Below are positions 1-8,840 of a stretch of 64,000 nucleotides of DNA, piece after piece. Source of the DNA: Lachnospiraceae bacterium (GTDB lineage: Bacteria; Bacillota; Clostridia; Lachnospirales; Lachnospiraceae); the NCBI GenBank assembly GCA_022510725.1, contig JAFLSW010000002.1:1-64000 (forward strand). Reading direction: 5' to 3'. Both the position numbers and the translations under genes were made by a program. Every line of letters begins with the position of its first letter. Within the stretch, counting starts at the first letter, position 1. The notes under the pieces were generated by a model. That model saw only the letters and a program-made list of their open reading frames with translations. It made no database searches and had not been told where the DNA came from.

Positions 1-210
1 CGCGAACACAATGAGCCAAGCGGCTGCGAAGCAGACATTTGGCGAATGTGCGCGAGCCATGATGAAGCAAAGCGTAATCATGGTATAATATTCGCAAAGG
101 GCAGATGCTTGTTCGAACATTTGACGAGCGAAGCGATCCCGGAAAACCTGTGGTTTTTCGGGATTCTGCCCGTAACTTCTGGAAACATGGTACATAAAGG
201 CAAGAGGTGC
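1..210. repeat. hairpin-rich intergenic repeat, cut by the window edge
   Basis: This stretch upstream of the carboxypeptidase gene is built from short inverted repeats with GAA or GCAAAGC loops. Examples are CTGC-GAA-GCAG near 24-34, ACATT/AATGT near 35-50, CCATGATGA/TAATCATGG near 57-83, and a 13-bp stem (ATCCCG arm at ~137, CGGGAT arm at ~165) around the loop TGT. A short open frame runs through it but has no ribosome binding site and low-complexity hairpin composition, so it is not called as a gene. I infer a dispersed non-coding repeat. The left end is outside the window. Confidence 0.4.
81..89 (+). promoter_or_regulatory. possible extended -10 promoter for the VanY-like gene
   Basis: TGGTATAAT fits an extended -10 (TGnTATAAT), with no good -35 at 16-18 bases upstream. 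It sits inside the hairpin repeat, about 125 bases before the carboxypeptidase start. Weak support. Confidence 0.25.
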
Positions 211-214
211 AGTC

Positions 215-1072
215 ATGTCAAAAAAGAAAAGTCCGAAAGGGCGTAAGAGACAACTGAATGGGGATAAAAAAAGCAGGTTTGGAAAATATAAGCTTTTATG
301 CTGTGTGGTCCTGTTTCTGCTTTATGGAGTCGGCTGCAGCTTTGCCTGGAATGCAGTATCGGTATATGTGTTTGCTTACAGCGGACAGCCCAAAGAAGAT
401 ATGCAGCGCTATGATGTTCTACTGTCAGAAGGGGATGCTTATGAATATGATATGGCTGCCCCAGAGGCAATCGGAGAAAATGTTACCTTTAAAAAGGATG
501 ACTGGCGCCTGATTTTAGTGAATAAAAGGTATAGCATCCCGGATGACTATACCTTTGAGCTGGGGAGAGTGGAAACCTTAAAGGGTATGATGGAATGTGA
601 TGAACGGATCATTCCCGATTGGCTGAGAATGAAGGAGGCTGCAAAAAAAGACGGTATTAATCTGGATATTGCTTCTCCTTATCGTGACATGGATTATCAG
701 GCATATTTATTTAACCGGAAGATCAGGCCTTATATGAAGGAAGGCATGACCTATATGGAGGCTTATTCGGCTGCTGCTCAGGCAGTTACGGTGCCGGGAG
801 CTTCTGAGCATGAGATTGGGTTAGCGTTGGATATCGTGTGCGATACTTATAAGAAGCTGGAGCAGGAGTTTGCTGATACCGAAGCCGGTAAATGGCTGGC
901 GGAGCACAGCTATGAGTATGGTTTTATCCTGCGTTATCCTTTGGGCAAGGAATATGTGACCGGTATCCAATATGAGCCCTGGCACTTCCGCTATGTAGGT
1001 GTGGAAGCAGCTACCTATATTACCAAAGAAGGGCTTACCTTAGAAGAATTTGTGGAATCCCTGGAGGATTAG
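215..1072 (+). CDS. D-alanyl-D-alanine carboxypeptidase, VanY/M15B family, membrane anchored
   Basis: A 285-residue protein with a basic N-terminus, one membrane segment at about residues 26-53, and an extracytoplasmic M15B peptidase domain. The zinc site is visible as SEHEIGLALDI (His199, Asp206) and EPWHFRY (Glu254, His257), the standard SxHxxGxAxD and ExWHxR motifs of VanY and LdcB enzymes. These trim the terminal D-Ala or D-Lys from peptidoglycan stem peptides outside the cell. The ATG follows an AAGAGG-like site at 210-215. The gene ends just before tgt. No vancomycin resistance genes are nearby, so a housekeeping wall-trimming role is more likely than resistance; that part is inference. 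Confidence 0.85.
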   Translation: MSKKKSPKGRKRQLNGDKKSRFGKYKLLCCVVLFLLYGVGCSFAWNAVSVYVFAYSGQPKEDMQRYDVLLSEGDAYEYDMAAPEAIGENVTFKKDDWRLILVNKRYSIPDDYTFELGRVETLKGMMECDERIIPDWLRMKEAAKKDGINLDIASPYRDMDYQAYLFNRKIRPYMKEGMTYMEAYSAAAQAVTVPGASEHEIGLALDIVCDTYKKLEQEFADTEAGKWLAEHSYEYGFILRYPLGKEYVTGIQYEPWHFRYVGVEAATYITKEGLTLEEFVESLED

Positions 1073-1079
1073 AGCGGAT

Positions 1080-2216
1080 ATGTACGAACTGCTGAAAAAA
1101 GAAGGACGAGCAAAAAGAGGGCGTTTTCACACAGTTCACGGAACGGTGGAAACCCCTGTATTTATGAATGTGGGAACGGTGGCAGCCATTAAAGGCGCCG
1201 TATCTACAGAGGATCTGGAAGCCATCGGGACCCAGATCCAGCTTTCCAATACCTATCATTTACATGTGAGGCCGGGAGATGAGATCGTAAAGACCATGGG
1301 CGGGCTCCATCGTTTTATGAGCTGGGACAGGCCTATCTTAACCGATTCTGGCGGATTTCAGGTATTTTCTCTGGCGGGACTTCGTAAGATCAAAGAAGAA
1401 GGGGTTACTTTTCATTCCCACATAGACGGACGCAAGATCTTTATGGGTCCGGAGGAAAGCATGCAGATCCAGTCCAACCTGGCATCTACCATTGCCATGG
1501 CCTTTGATGAATGTCCGCCGGCTCTTGCCGACAGAACATATGTGGAGGCTTCCGTAGCCCGTACCACCAGATGGTTGGAACGATGCAAAAACGAAATGGA
1601 GCGGTTAAATGCCTTAGATGATACCATCAACAAAAGCCAGCTTCTTTTTGGCATCAATCAGGGAGCGGTATTTGATGATATCCGCATCGAGCATGCCAAA
1701 CAGATCGCAGAGTTTGATCTGCCCGGCTATGCCATCGGCGGTCTGGCGGTAGGAGAAAGCCATGAACAGATGTATCATGTGCTGGAAGAAACAGTGCCTT
1801 ATCTGCCGGAGAATAAGCCTACTTACCTGATGGGAGTGGGTACACCGGCCAATATTTTGGAAGCGGTGGAGCGGGGAATCGACTTCTTTGACTGCGTTTA
1901 TCCCACCAGAAACGGCAGACATGCCCATTTATATACCCGATTCGGAAAGCTCAATCTGCTCAATGCCAAATATGAGACCGATGACAGACCTGTAGAGGAA
2001 GGTTGCGGCTGTCCTGCCTGCAGGCGGTATTCCAGAGCTTATATCAGGCATCTGTTAAAGGCAAAGGAAATGCTTGGTATGCGGCTTTGTGTCCTTCATA
2101 ACCTGTATTTTTATAATCATTTCATGGAGAAGATCAGGGATGCTTTGGATGAAGGCAGATTTGCGGTATTTAAAAAAGAAGCTCTTTCACTTATGGAGGC
2201 AGGAGAGGAAACCTGA
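1080..2216 (+). CDS. tgt: queuine/preQ1 tRNA-guanine transglycosylase
   Basis: A 378-residue enzyme that swaps guanine-34 of GUN-anticodon tRNAs for preQ1 in queuosine synthesis. Family marks are DSGGFQVFSL with the catalytic Asp near residue 90, GGLAVGE, FDCVYPTRNGRHA, and a C-terminal zinc site CGCPAC plus a later Cys and His (CVLHN). I chose the ATG at 1080, which matches the usual N-terminus and follows GGAGG at ~1062. An in-frame ATG at 1050 would overlap the carboxypeptidase gene. It lies directly before yajC, an order common in bacteria, where both often belong to a secretion/queuosine operon. Confidence 0.97.
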   Translation: MYELLKKEGRAKRGRFHTVHGTVETPVFMNVGTVAAIKGAVSTEDLEAIGTQIQLSNTYHLHVRPGDEIVKTMGGLHRFMSWDRPILTDSGGFQVFSLAGLRKIKEEGVTFHSHIDGRKIFMGPEESMQIQSNLASTIAMAFDECPPALADRTYVEASVARTTRWLERCKNEMERLNALDDTINKSQLLFGINQGAVFDDIRIEHAKQIAEFDLPGYAIGGLAVGESHEQMYHVLEETVPYLPENKPTYLMGVGTPANILEAVERGIDFFDCVYPTRNGRHAHLYTRFGKLNLLNAKYETDDRPVEEGCGCPACRRYSRAYIRHLLKAKEMLGMRLCVLHNLYFYNHFMEKIRDALDEGRFAVFKKEALSLMEAGEET

Positions 2217-2334
2217 AACAGGAAATCATAGGAAAGGGAAAATTTAGAAAAATACTTGAAGAAATCCCCCATTTTGTGTATGATTGGTGTTAGCTGGTCC
2301 AAAGACCGGAAGTGTTTTTATATTGGAGGTTATT

Positions 2335-2649
2335 ATGGGAATTTTATTAAGCGAAACAGCAGAAAATACGTCATATAGTCCGGTAAGCTTTATTATTGTA
2401 TGGCTGGTGGTCATTGTGGTCATGTTTCTGATGATGTCAGGACCCCAGAAAAAAGAGCAAAAGAGAATCAAAGCGATGCTTTCTTCTTTGGAGATCGGAG
2501 ACAGCGTGCTTACTACCAGCGGATTTTATGGCATGATCATTGACATATCCGAGGATACGGTCATTGTAGAATTCGGTAACAACAAAAACTGCCGTATTCC
2601 TATGAATAAAACTGCCATTGCCCAGGTGGAAAAACCCGGTGCGGAATAA
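2335..2649 (+). CDS. yajC: YajC, Sec translocon accessory subunit
   Basis: A 104-residue protein with one N-terminal membrane helix (about residues 15-38) followed by a small basic cytoplasmic domain, containing the family pattern QKKEQKR..MLSSLEIGDSVLTTSGFYGMI. YajC associates with SecDF in protein export. The ATG at 2335 follows TTGGAGG at 2324-2330; upstream in-frame codons lack a ribosome site. It is the last gene before a strong hairpin and T-run at 2674-2724. Confidence 0.94.
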   Translation: MGILLSETAENTSYSPVSFIIVWLVVIVVMFLMMSGPQKKEQKRIKAMLSSLEIGDSVLTTSGFYGMIIDISEDTVIVEFGNNKNCRIPMNKTAIAQVEKPGAE

Positions 2650-2673
2650 GTTTTATTTGAGATAAGAACATGT

Positions 2674-2724
2674 AAGGCGCTTGTCGCAACGGTCAAATGC
2701 CGACTCTGCGTCAAGCGCTTTTTT
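2674..2724 (+). terminator. rho-independent terminator or attenuator between yajC and leuB
   Basis: A 15-base arm at 2674-2688 (AAGGCGCTTGTCGCA) pairs with 2707-2721 with only two mismatches and is followed by TTTT. The leuB ribosome binding site AGGAGG starts at 2725, the next base. This either terminates the tgt-yajC transcript or acts as a regulated barrier for the leucine/isoleucine/valine genes. Confidence 0.75.
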
Positions 2725-2738
2725 AGGAGGATAATAAA

Positions 2739-3839
2739 ATGGAATTAAATATTGTATGTATTCCGGGAGACGGCATCGGACCGGAGATCGTGACAGAAGC
2801 CAAAAAGGTGCTGGATGCAGTGGGAGAGAAATTCGGCCATACCATGAAATATACTGATATTTTAATGGGCGGTGCCTCTATTGATGTCCATGGCGTGCCT
2901 TTAACAGACGAAGCCATTGAAACGGCAAAAGGTGCAGATGCGGTCCTGATGGGCTCCATCGGCGGAGATACGGCAACCAGCCCCTGGTATAAACTGGAGC
3001 CGAATCTGAGACCGGAAGCGGGACTTTTAAAGCTTCGCAAGTCCTTACAGCTTTTTGCCAACCTTCGCCCGGCCATCTTATATGATGAGCTTGCCGGAGC
3101 CTGCCCCTTAAAAGAGGAGATTTCCAAAGCGGGCTTTGACATGATGATCATGCGGGAACTGACCGGCGGCCTGTATTTTGGAGAAAGATATACCAAAGAG
3201 GTAGACGGTAAACTGGTGGCGACGGATACTTTGACTTATTCCGAGGATGAGATCCGAAGGATCGCCATAAAGGGCTTTGATATTGCCATGAAGAGAAGGA
3301 AAAAGGTGACCAGTGTGGATAAGGCCAATGTGCTGGACTCTTCCAGACTTTGGAGAAAAGTGGTGGAAGAGGTAGCAAAGGACTATCCCCAGGTGACCTT
3401 AGAACATATGCTGGTGGATAACTGTGCCATGCAGCTTGTAAAGGATCCGGCGCAATTCGATGTGATCTTAACGGAAAATATGTTTGGAGATATTTTATCC
3501 GATGAAGCGAGCATGGTGACCGGCTCCATCGGTATGCTGGCTTCTGCTTCCTTAAACGATACCAGGTTCGGCTTGTATGAGCCCAGCCACGGAAGCGCAC
3601 CGGATATTGCAGGAAAAGACATTGCCAATCCCATTGCAACAGTGCTTTCCGCATCCATGATGCTGCGTTACAGCTTTGATCTGGATAAAGAGGCGGATGC
3701 CATTGACGGGGCAGTAAAAAAAGTGTTACAGGACGGTTATCGGACAGCAGACATCATGCCGCAGGAAAAGGAAGAGGCAGCTGCTTTTAAGCTTGTTGGA
3801 TGTAAAGAAATGGGTGATCTGCTGACACAGCGGATATGA
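2739..3839 (+). CDS. leuB: 3-isopropylmalate dehydrogenase
   Basis: A 366-residue NAD-dependent decarboxylating dehydrogenase of leucine synthesis, converting 3-isopropylmalate to 2-oxoisocaproate. The sequence shows the family's GDGIGPEI start, the [13 protein letters not shown] substrate loop, the Lys-containing [12 protein letters not shown] segment, DNCAMQLV, and the NAD-site stretch [17 protein letters not shown] at 2739 follows AGGAGG at 2725-2730. It heads a leuB-ilvD-ilvB block; leuA and leuCD are not in the window, so the pathway genes are split. Confidence 0.97.
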   Translation: MELNIVCIPGDGIGPEIVTEAKKVLDAVGEKFGHTMKYTDILMGGASIDVHGVPLTDEAIETAKGADAVLMGSIGGDTATSPWYKLEPNLRPEAGLLKLRKSLQLFANLRPAILYDELAGACPLKEEISKAGFDMMIMRELTGGLYFGERYTKEVDGKLVATDTLTYSEDEIRRIAIKGFDIAMKRRKKVTSVDKANVLDSSRLWRKVVEEVAKDYPQVTLEHMLVDNCAMQLVKDPAQFDVILTENMFGDILSDEASMVTGSIGMLASASLNDTRFGLYEPSHGSAPDIAGKDIANPIATVLSASMMLRYSFDLDKEADAIDGAVKKVLQDGYRTADIMPQEKEEAAAFKLVGCKEMGDLLTQRI

Positions 3840-3927
3840 TGCGGGTGAAAGCAAGATAGATAAGATACAGATACAAAAAACAGAGATACATAAAGGTAAG
3901 TATCAGCTTAGGAAAGGATGAGGGAGA

Positions 3928-5595
3928 ATGAGAAGCGACAGCGTTAAGACGGGAACAGCCCAGGCACCCCACAGAAGTCTGTTTAATGCACTGGGATATA
4001 CAGAAGAAGAAAGACAAAGACCTTTGATCGGTATCGTATGTTCTTACAATGAGATCGTGCCGGGACATATGAATCTGGATAAGATCTGTGAAGCAGTGAA
4101 AATGGGCGTTGCCATGGCAGGGGGAACCCCTATCATGTTCCCTGCCATTGCAGTATGTGATGGTATTGCCATGGGACATATCGGCATGAAGTATTCCTTG
4201 GTAACCAGAGATCTGATCGCAGACAGCACGGAGTGTATGGCTTTGGCTCATGGCTTTGACGGCCTTGTGATGATCCCCAACTGTGATAAAAATGTGCCGG
4301 GCCTTTTAATGGCTGCGGCAAGAGTCAACATTCCCACCGTATTTGTTTCCGGCGGTCCGATGTTAGCAGGAAGAGTAAAAGGCGAAAAGAGAAGCCTTTC
4401 CAGCATGTTTGAAGCGGTAGGAAGCGTTGCGGCAGGCAATATGTCCATGGAAGAGCTGGCGGAATACGAAGAAAAGGTTTGTCCTACCTGCGGTTCCTGC
4501 TCCGGTATGTATACCGCAAATTCCATGAACTGCTTAACAGAAGCTCTCGGCATGGGCTTAAAGGGCAACGGAACCATTCCCGCTGTTTACAGCGAGCGTA
4601 TCCGCCTGGCAAAGCATGCGGGTATGAAGATCATGGAGCTGGTGGAAAAAGACATTAAGCCCAGGGATATTATGACGGAAAAGGCATTTTTAAATGCTCT
4701 GACAGTAGATATGGCATTGGGATGCTCTACCAATTCCATGTTGCATCTGCCGGCCATTGCACATGAAGCAGGGGTGGATCTGAATGTGGATATTGCCAAT
4801 GAGCTGTCTGCAAAGACTCCTAACTTATGCCACTTGGCACCTGCTGGACCTACCTATATGGAGGATTTAAACGAAGCGGGCGGCGTATATGCTGTCATGA
4901 ATGAGTTAAACAAGAAAAAGCTTCTTTATACGGATCTGATCACCGTAACAGGCAAGACCGTAGGAGAAAATATAGAAGGCTGCATCAACAAGGATCCTGA
5001 GGTTATCCGCCCTGTGGAGAACCCTTATTCCGAAACCGGAGGCATTGCCGTGTTAAAAGGCAATCTGGCTCCTGACAGCGGCGTGGTGAAGCGTTCCGCA
5101 GTGGTACCGGAGATGATGGTACATGAAGGTCCTGCCAGGGTATTTGACTGTGAAGAGGATGCCATCGATGCCATAAAAGGCGGCAAGATCAAAGCAGGAG
5201 ATGTGGTTGTGATTCGTTATGAAGGCCCCAAAGGGGGACCGGGCATGCGCGAGATGTTAAATCCCACCTCTGCCATTGCAGGAATGGGCTTAGGCGCCAG
5301 TGTAGCGCTGATCACGGACGGACGCTTCTCCGGTGCATCCAGAGGTGCATCCATCGGACATGTATCTCCGGAAGCGGCAGTAGGCGGTCCTATCGCTTTG
5401 GTGGAAGAAGGCGATATCATCAGCATCAACATTCCTGAAAATCAGTTGAATGTCAAGGTGTCTGATGAAGAGATGGCATCAAGAAGAGCAAAATGGCAGC
5501 CTCGTGAGCCCAAAGTCACCACCGGATATCTTGCCAGATATAAAGAGCTGGTTACCAGTGGCAACAGAGGCGCGATCTTAGAGATCAAGAAATAA
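3928..5595 (+). CDS. ilvD: dihydroxy-acid dehydratase
   Basis: A 555-residue iron-sulfur dehydratase common to isoleucine and valine synthesis. Cysteines expected to bind the cluster appear in NCDKNVPG and [18 protein letters not shown]; the C-terminal half has [12 protein letters not shown] and the [11 protein letters not shown] segment. Full length for the family. It follows leuB by 88 bases and precedes the acetolactate synthase gene by 36, consistent with one transcript. The ATG has the purine-rich AGGATGAGGGAG just upstream. Confidence 0.97.
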   Translation: MRSDSVKTGTAQAPHRSLFNALGYTEEERQRPLIGIVCSYNEIVPGHMNLDKICEAVKMGVAMAGGTPIMFPAIAVCDGIAMGHIGMKYSLVTRDLIADSTECMALAHGFDGLVMIPNCDKNVPGLLMAAARVNIPTVFVSGGPMLAGRVKGEKRSLSSMFEAVGSVAAGNMSMEELAEYEEKVCPTCGSCSGMYTANSMNCLTEALGMGLKGNGTIPAVYSERIRLAKHAGMKIMELVEKDIKPRDIMTEKAFLNALTVDMALGCSTNSMLHLPAIAHEAGVDLNVDIANELSAKTPNLCHLAPAGPTYMEDLNEAGGVYAVMNELNKKKLLYTDLITVTGKTVGENIEGCINKDPEVIRPVENPYSETGGIAVLKGNLAPDSGVVKRSAVVPEMMVHEGPARVFDCEEDAIDAIKGGKIKAGDVVVIRYEGPKGGPGMREMLNPTSAIAGMGLGASVALITDGRFSGASRGASIGHVSPEAAVGGPIALVEEGDIISINIPENQLNVKVSDEEMASRRAKWQPREPKVTTGYLARYKELVTSGNRGAILEIKK

Positions 5596-5631
5596 GATAC
5601 ATAAAGTTTTCATTAAGGGAGAGAGGATATC

Positions 5632-7308
5632 ATGCAATTAACAGGTTCAGAAATTGTAATAGAATGCTTAAAAGAGCAGGGTGTGGATACCGTATTCGGT
5701 TATCCCGGCGGCACCATTTTAAATGTGTATGATGCTTTATATCAGCATAGCAACGAGATTCGTCATGTGCTTACATCCCACGAACAGGGTGCGGCCCATG
5801 CGGCTGACGGTTATGCAAGGGCGACAGGCAAGGTGGGAGTCTGCATGGCTACCAGCGGCCCCGGCGCCACCAATCTGGTCACAGGTATTGCTACGGCACA
5901 TATGGATTCCATTCCCGTTGTGGCTATCACCGCAAATGTAAATCTTCCCGCATTGGGAAAAGACTCTTTCCAGGAGGTGGATATTGCAGGTGTGACCATG
6001 CCCATTACCAAGCACAGCTTCATCGTAAAGGATGTCAATGTTTTGGCGGATACCCTGCGTAAGGCATTTGATATTGCAAGAAGCGGCAGACCCGGTCCTG
6101 TTTTGGTAGATATCACCAAGGATGTAACAGCCAATAAGGCAGAATATACCCCGGTAAAACCGGAACCCGCCAAAAAGGAATCCCGGTATACGGAAGAGGA
6201 TATTGATACAGTGATCTCTTTGATCGAAGCAGCAGAGAAGCCTTTTATCTTTGTAGGAGGCGGTGCGATCCTTTCAGGAGCAGATAAAGAGGTAAGAGAT
6301 CTGGCAAAGAAGCTGGATGCACCTGTCTGTGATTCCCTTCTGGGAAAAGGCGCATATGACGGTCACGATCCTTTATATACGGGTATGCTGGGCATGCATG
6401 GTACCAAAGCATCCAATTTAGGCGTTTCCGACTGTGATCTGCTGATCGCATTGGGGGTTCGTTTTTCTGACCGTGTTATCGGCAATCCCGGGAAGTTTGC
6501 TGAGAATGCGAAGATCATCCATATTGATATCGATGCGGCTGAGATCAACAAAAACATTAAAACAGATGCAGCCATTGTTGGTGACTTAAAAGAGATCCTG
6601 ACAAAGATCAATAAAAAAATTTCCAAAAAGAAACATAAGGAATGGATCAAGCATATAGAAGCATATAAAGAAAAGTACCCCTTAAAGTATGAGGAGGAAG
6701 GTTTATGCTGTCCTTACTTTATTGAGGAATTGGATAAGGCTACAAAAGGCGATGCCATCATTACCACCGATGTGGGCCAGCATCAGATGTGGGCAGCTCA
6801 GTTTTATCATTATAAAGAGCCTCGCACCTTCTTATCCTCCGGCGGTCTTGGTACCATGGGGTATGGTTTGGGGGCCTGCATCGGCGCCAAGCTGGGAAGG
6901 CCGGATAAGACCGTTATCAACATTGCGGGAGACGGGTGCTTCCGCATGAATATGCAGGAGTTAGCAACAGCAAGCCGTTACAACATCCCCATTATCGAAG
7001 TTGTTATCAATAACCAGGTTTTGGGTATGGTAAGACAGTGGCAGACCTTATTTTACGGAAAGCGTTATTCCCAGACAGTATTGAACGACTCCGTAGATTA
7101 TTGTAAGGTAGCAGAAGCATTAGGCTGTACTGCTTATAAAGTGACTAAAAAAGAAGAGGTGCTTCCCACAATAAAGAAGGCCTTAAAATGTAAGGGACCT
7201 GTTTTGATTGAAGTGGTGATCCATGAGGACGACAAGGTATTCCCCATGGTTCCTGCCGGAGCACCTATCAGCGAAGTATTTGACGGAGATGACTTAAAAC
7301 AAAGCTAA
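5632..7308 (+). CDS. ilvB: acetolactate synthase, large (catalytic) subunit
   Basis: A 558-residue thiamine-diphosphate enzyme making acetolactate or acetohydroxybutyrate for valine, leucine and isoleucine. Domains in order are a TPP pyrimidine-binding domain with the catalytic Glu in TSHEQGAAHAADGYAR (near residue 50), a central FAD/nucleotide-fold domain, and a TPP pyrophosphate-binding domain with GDGCFRMNMQEL and NNQVLGMVRQWQ. RBS GGGAGAGAGG lies upstream of ATG 5632. No regulatory subunit gene (ilvN/ilvH) lies next to it; the next gene is a cell-wall enzyme. IlvB is preferred over catabolic AlsS because of the ilvD/leuB context and the QVLGMVRQWQ segment. Confidence 0.93.
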   Translation: MQLTGSEIVIECLKEQGVDTVFGYPGGTILNVYDALYQHSNEIRHVLTSHEQGAAHAADGYARATGKVGVCMATSGPGATNLVTGIATAHMDSIPVVAITANVNLPALGKDSFQEVDIAGVTMPITKHSFIVKDVNVLADTLRKAFDIARSGRPGPVLVDITKDVTANKAEYTPVKPEPAKKESRYTEEDIDTVISLIEAAEKPFIFVGGGAILSGADKEVRDLAKKLDAPVCDSLLGKGAYDGHDPLYTGMLGMHGTKASNLGVSDCDLLIALGVRFSDRVIGNPGKFAENAKIIHIDIDAAEINKNIKTDAAIVGDLKEILTKINKKISKKKHKEWIKHIEAYKEKYPLKYEEEGLCCPYFIEELDKATKGDAIITTDVGQHQMWAAQFYHYKEPRTFLSSGGLGTMGYGLGACIGAKLGRPDKTVINIAGDGCFRMNMQELATASRYNIPIIEVVINNQVLGMVRQWQTLFYGKRYSQTVLNDSVDYCKVAEALGCTAYKVTKKEEVLPTIKKALKCKGPVLIEVVIHEDDKVFPMVPAGAPISEVFDGDDLKQS

Positions 7309-7329
7309 ATAAAAAGAAAAGGGATGCTT

Positions 7330-8742
7330 ATGAGAAAAAAGCTTCTGACGGTTTTGGGAATCCTGATTCTGACACCGATCCTTATGGCAGCAGTGATCTA
7401 TCTGGGGCTGGTGTGGTATTATGCAGATACCTATATGAATGGGATAACCGTCAATGGTGTTTATGCTGCAGGCATGACACCGGAAGAACTAAATGAAATA
7501 TTGCTTGCCAAGACAGAAAGTGCTTCTTTTACCCTTTCAGACAGAAACGGTACAAGCTATGAGATTCCCATAGAGGAAATGCATTTTTCTTATTCTTATC
7601 TGGATGATCTGCAAAGCATTAAGGATAAGCAGAATCCCCTTGCCTGGGGATATGCATTAATAAGCAAAGAGCAGGTGGATCATCAGATCACGCCAAAAGG
7701 ACAGATCGATACGGCTGCTTTGGAGGAATATCTGATGTCCATGCCGCTTATCAAAGATCAGGCGGATCCTGATAATATCCGGGTTGAGATCGTTTTGGAA
7801 AAGAATGGCTATCAGCTTATTGATGATACTACGGATTTGTTGGATACCGATCTTGTCATTGCGTCAGTGGAAGAAGCGGTACTGAACGGAGAGCGATACA
7901 TAAATTTAAAAGAGTCAGGCTGTTATGTAGAACTGGAATATACGGATGAAATGTTAAAGACCCTTGCTATGTGGGAAAAGGTGGAAGATATTCAGGATGT
8001 GGAGATCGTATGCCAGTTTTATGATGGAAATGAGGTCATAGATGCCGGCGTCATCAGTGGGCTTCTTGCTATGGATGAAGAAACGGGTACTTTCATGCTG
8101 GATGAAGAAGGAAAACTGGTCCTGGATGAAGAAAAAGTAAACGATTATGTAGAGACTCTGGCGAATCTCCATGACAATACCAACGGCCCCTGGACTTTTA
8201 GTCCTACCAGAGGCGGGGTCATAACCATTGAAAAAGGTAACTATGGCTATAAGCTGAATCAGAAAAAAGAAGCGGAAACATTGACCGAATTGATCTATGC
8301 GGGAAAGGATGCCAAGACAGAAGCAATTTACAGCCAGAGAGGCTTTGGCTCTACAATGGGAAACGATATTGGCAGTACCTACATTGAAGTAGATATGAGC
8401 AATCAAATGATGTACTATTATGTGGATGGTTCATTAAAGCTTTCCACACCGGTGGTAACCGGCAATACCAGTAAGGGAAACGGGACACCGGAGCGGGTAT
8501 GCTACATTTATTTTAAGCAGAGAAACCGTGTTCTGATCGGTGAAGACTATCGTACGCCGGTTTCCTATTGGATGGCAGTCTATGGCAATATCGGTATCCA
8601 CGATGCTACCTGGAGAGGCTCATTTGGCGGCAAAATATACCGCACCAACGGCTCCCACGGCTGTATCAATACTCCCATGAAAGCAGTGAGCCAGCTGTAT
8701 GAAATGGCAGTAGAGGGAACCCCGGTAGTCATGTTTTATTAA
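7330..8742 (+). CDS. L,D-transpeptidase (YkuD domain) with N-terminal peptidoglycan-binding-type domain
   Basis: A 470-residue membrane-anchored wall enzyme. One membrane segment covers about residues 5-28, followed by a long extracytoplasmic region of the PG_binding_4 kind (NGVYAAGMTPEEL), then a C-terminal YkuD catalytic domain. The active-site signature is IGIHDATWRGSFGG ... GSHGCINTP, with His and the nucleophilic Cys in SHGCIN. Such enzymes form 3-3 cross-links or attach proteins to peptidoglycan. ATG 7330 is preferred to ATG 7324 because AAAAGGG at ~7317-7323 is better spaced. It may be co-transcribed from the ilv block, 21 bases upstream, although unrelated in function. Confidence 0.9.
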   Translation: MRKKLLTVLGILILTPILMAAVIYLGLVWYYADTYMNGITVNGVYAAGMTPEELNEILLAKTESASFTLSDRNGTSYEIPIEEMHFSYSYLDDLQSIKDKQNPLAWGYALISKEQVDHQITPKGQIDTAALEEYLMSMPLIKDQADPDNIRVEIVLEKNGYQLIDDTTDLLDTDLVIASVEEAVLNGERYINLKESGCYVELEYTDEMLKTLAMWEKVEDIQDVEIVCQFYDGNEVIDAGVISGLLAMDEETGTFMLDEEGKLVLDEEKVNDYVETLANLHDNTNGPWTFSPTRGGVITIEKGNYGYKLNQKKEAETLTELIYAGKDAKTEAIYSQRGFGSTMGNDIGSTYIEVDMSNQMMYYYVDGSLKLSTPVVTGNTSKGNGTPERVCYIYFKQRNRVLIGEDYRTPVSYWMAVYGNIGIHDATWRGSFGGKIYRTNGSHGCINTPMKAVSQLYEMAVEGTPVVMFY

Positions 8743-8750
8743 ATTTGGCA

Positions 8751-8779
8751 TTGACGAAAAAAATATAGGATTGTACAAT
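8751..8779 (+). promoter_or_regulatory. sigma-A promoter of serC-serA
   Basis: TTGACG (8751-8756), a 17-base spacer, and TACAAT (8774-8779). The predicted leader of about 55 bases contains a GCCGTC/GACGGC stem with a GGAA loop at 8793-8808 before the ribosome binding site AGGAGGG. Confidence 0.8.
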
Positions 8780-8840
8780 GAGACTTGGATTTGCCGTCGG
8801 AAGACGGCTTACAAGATAGAAAAAAGAGGAGGGACCAAAG

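Noticed and set aside
46-246. 66-codon open frame at the window start
   Set aside because: It runs through the hairpin repeat, lacks a ribosome site and overlaps the start of the carboxypeptidase gene.
215-1072. Vancomycin-resistance locus from the VanY-like protein
   Set aside because: No VanHAX or VanRS genes nearby; the M15B carboxypeptidase family has many housekeeping members.
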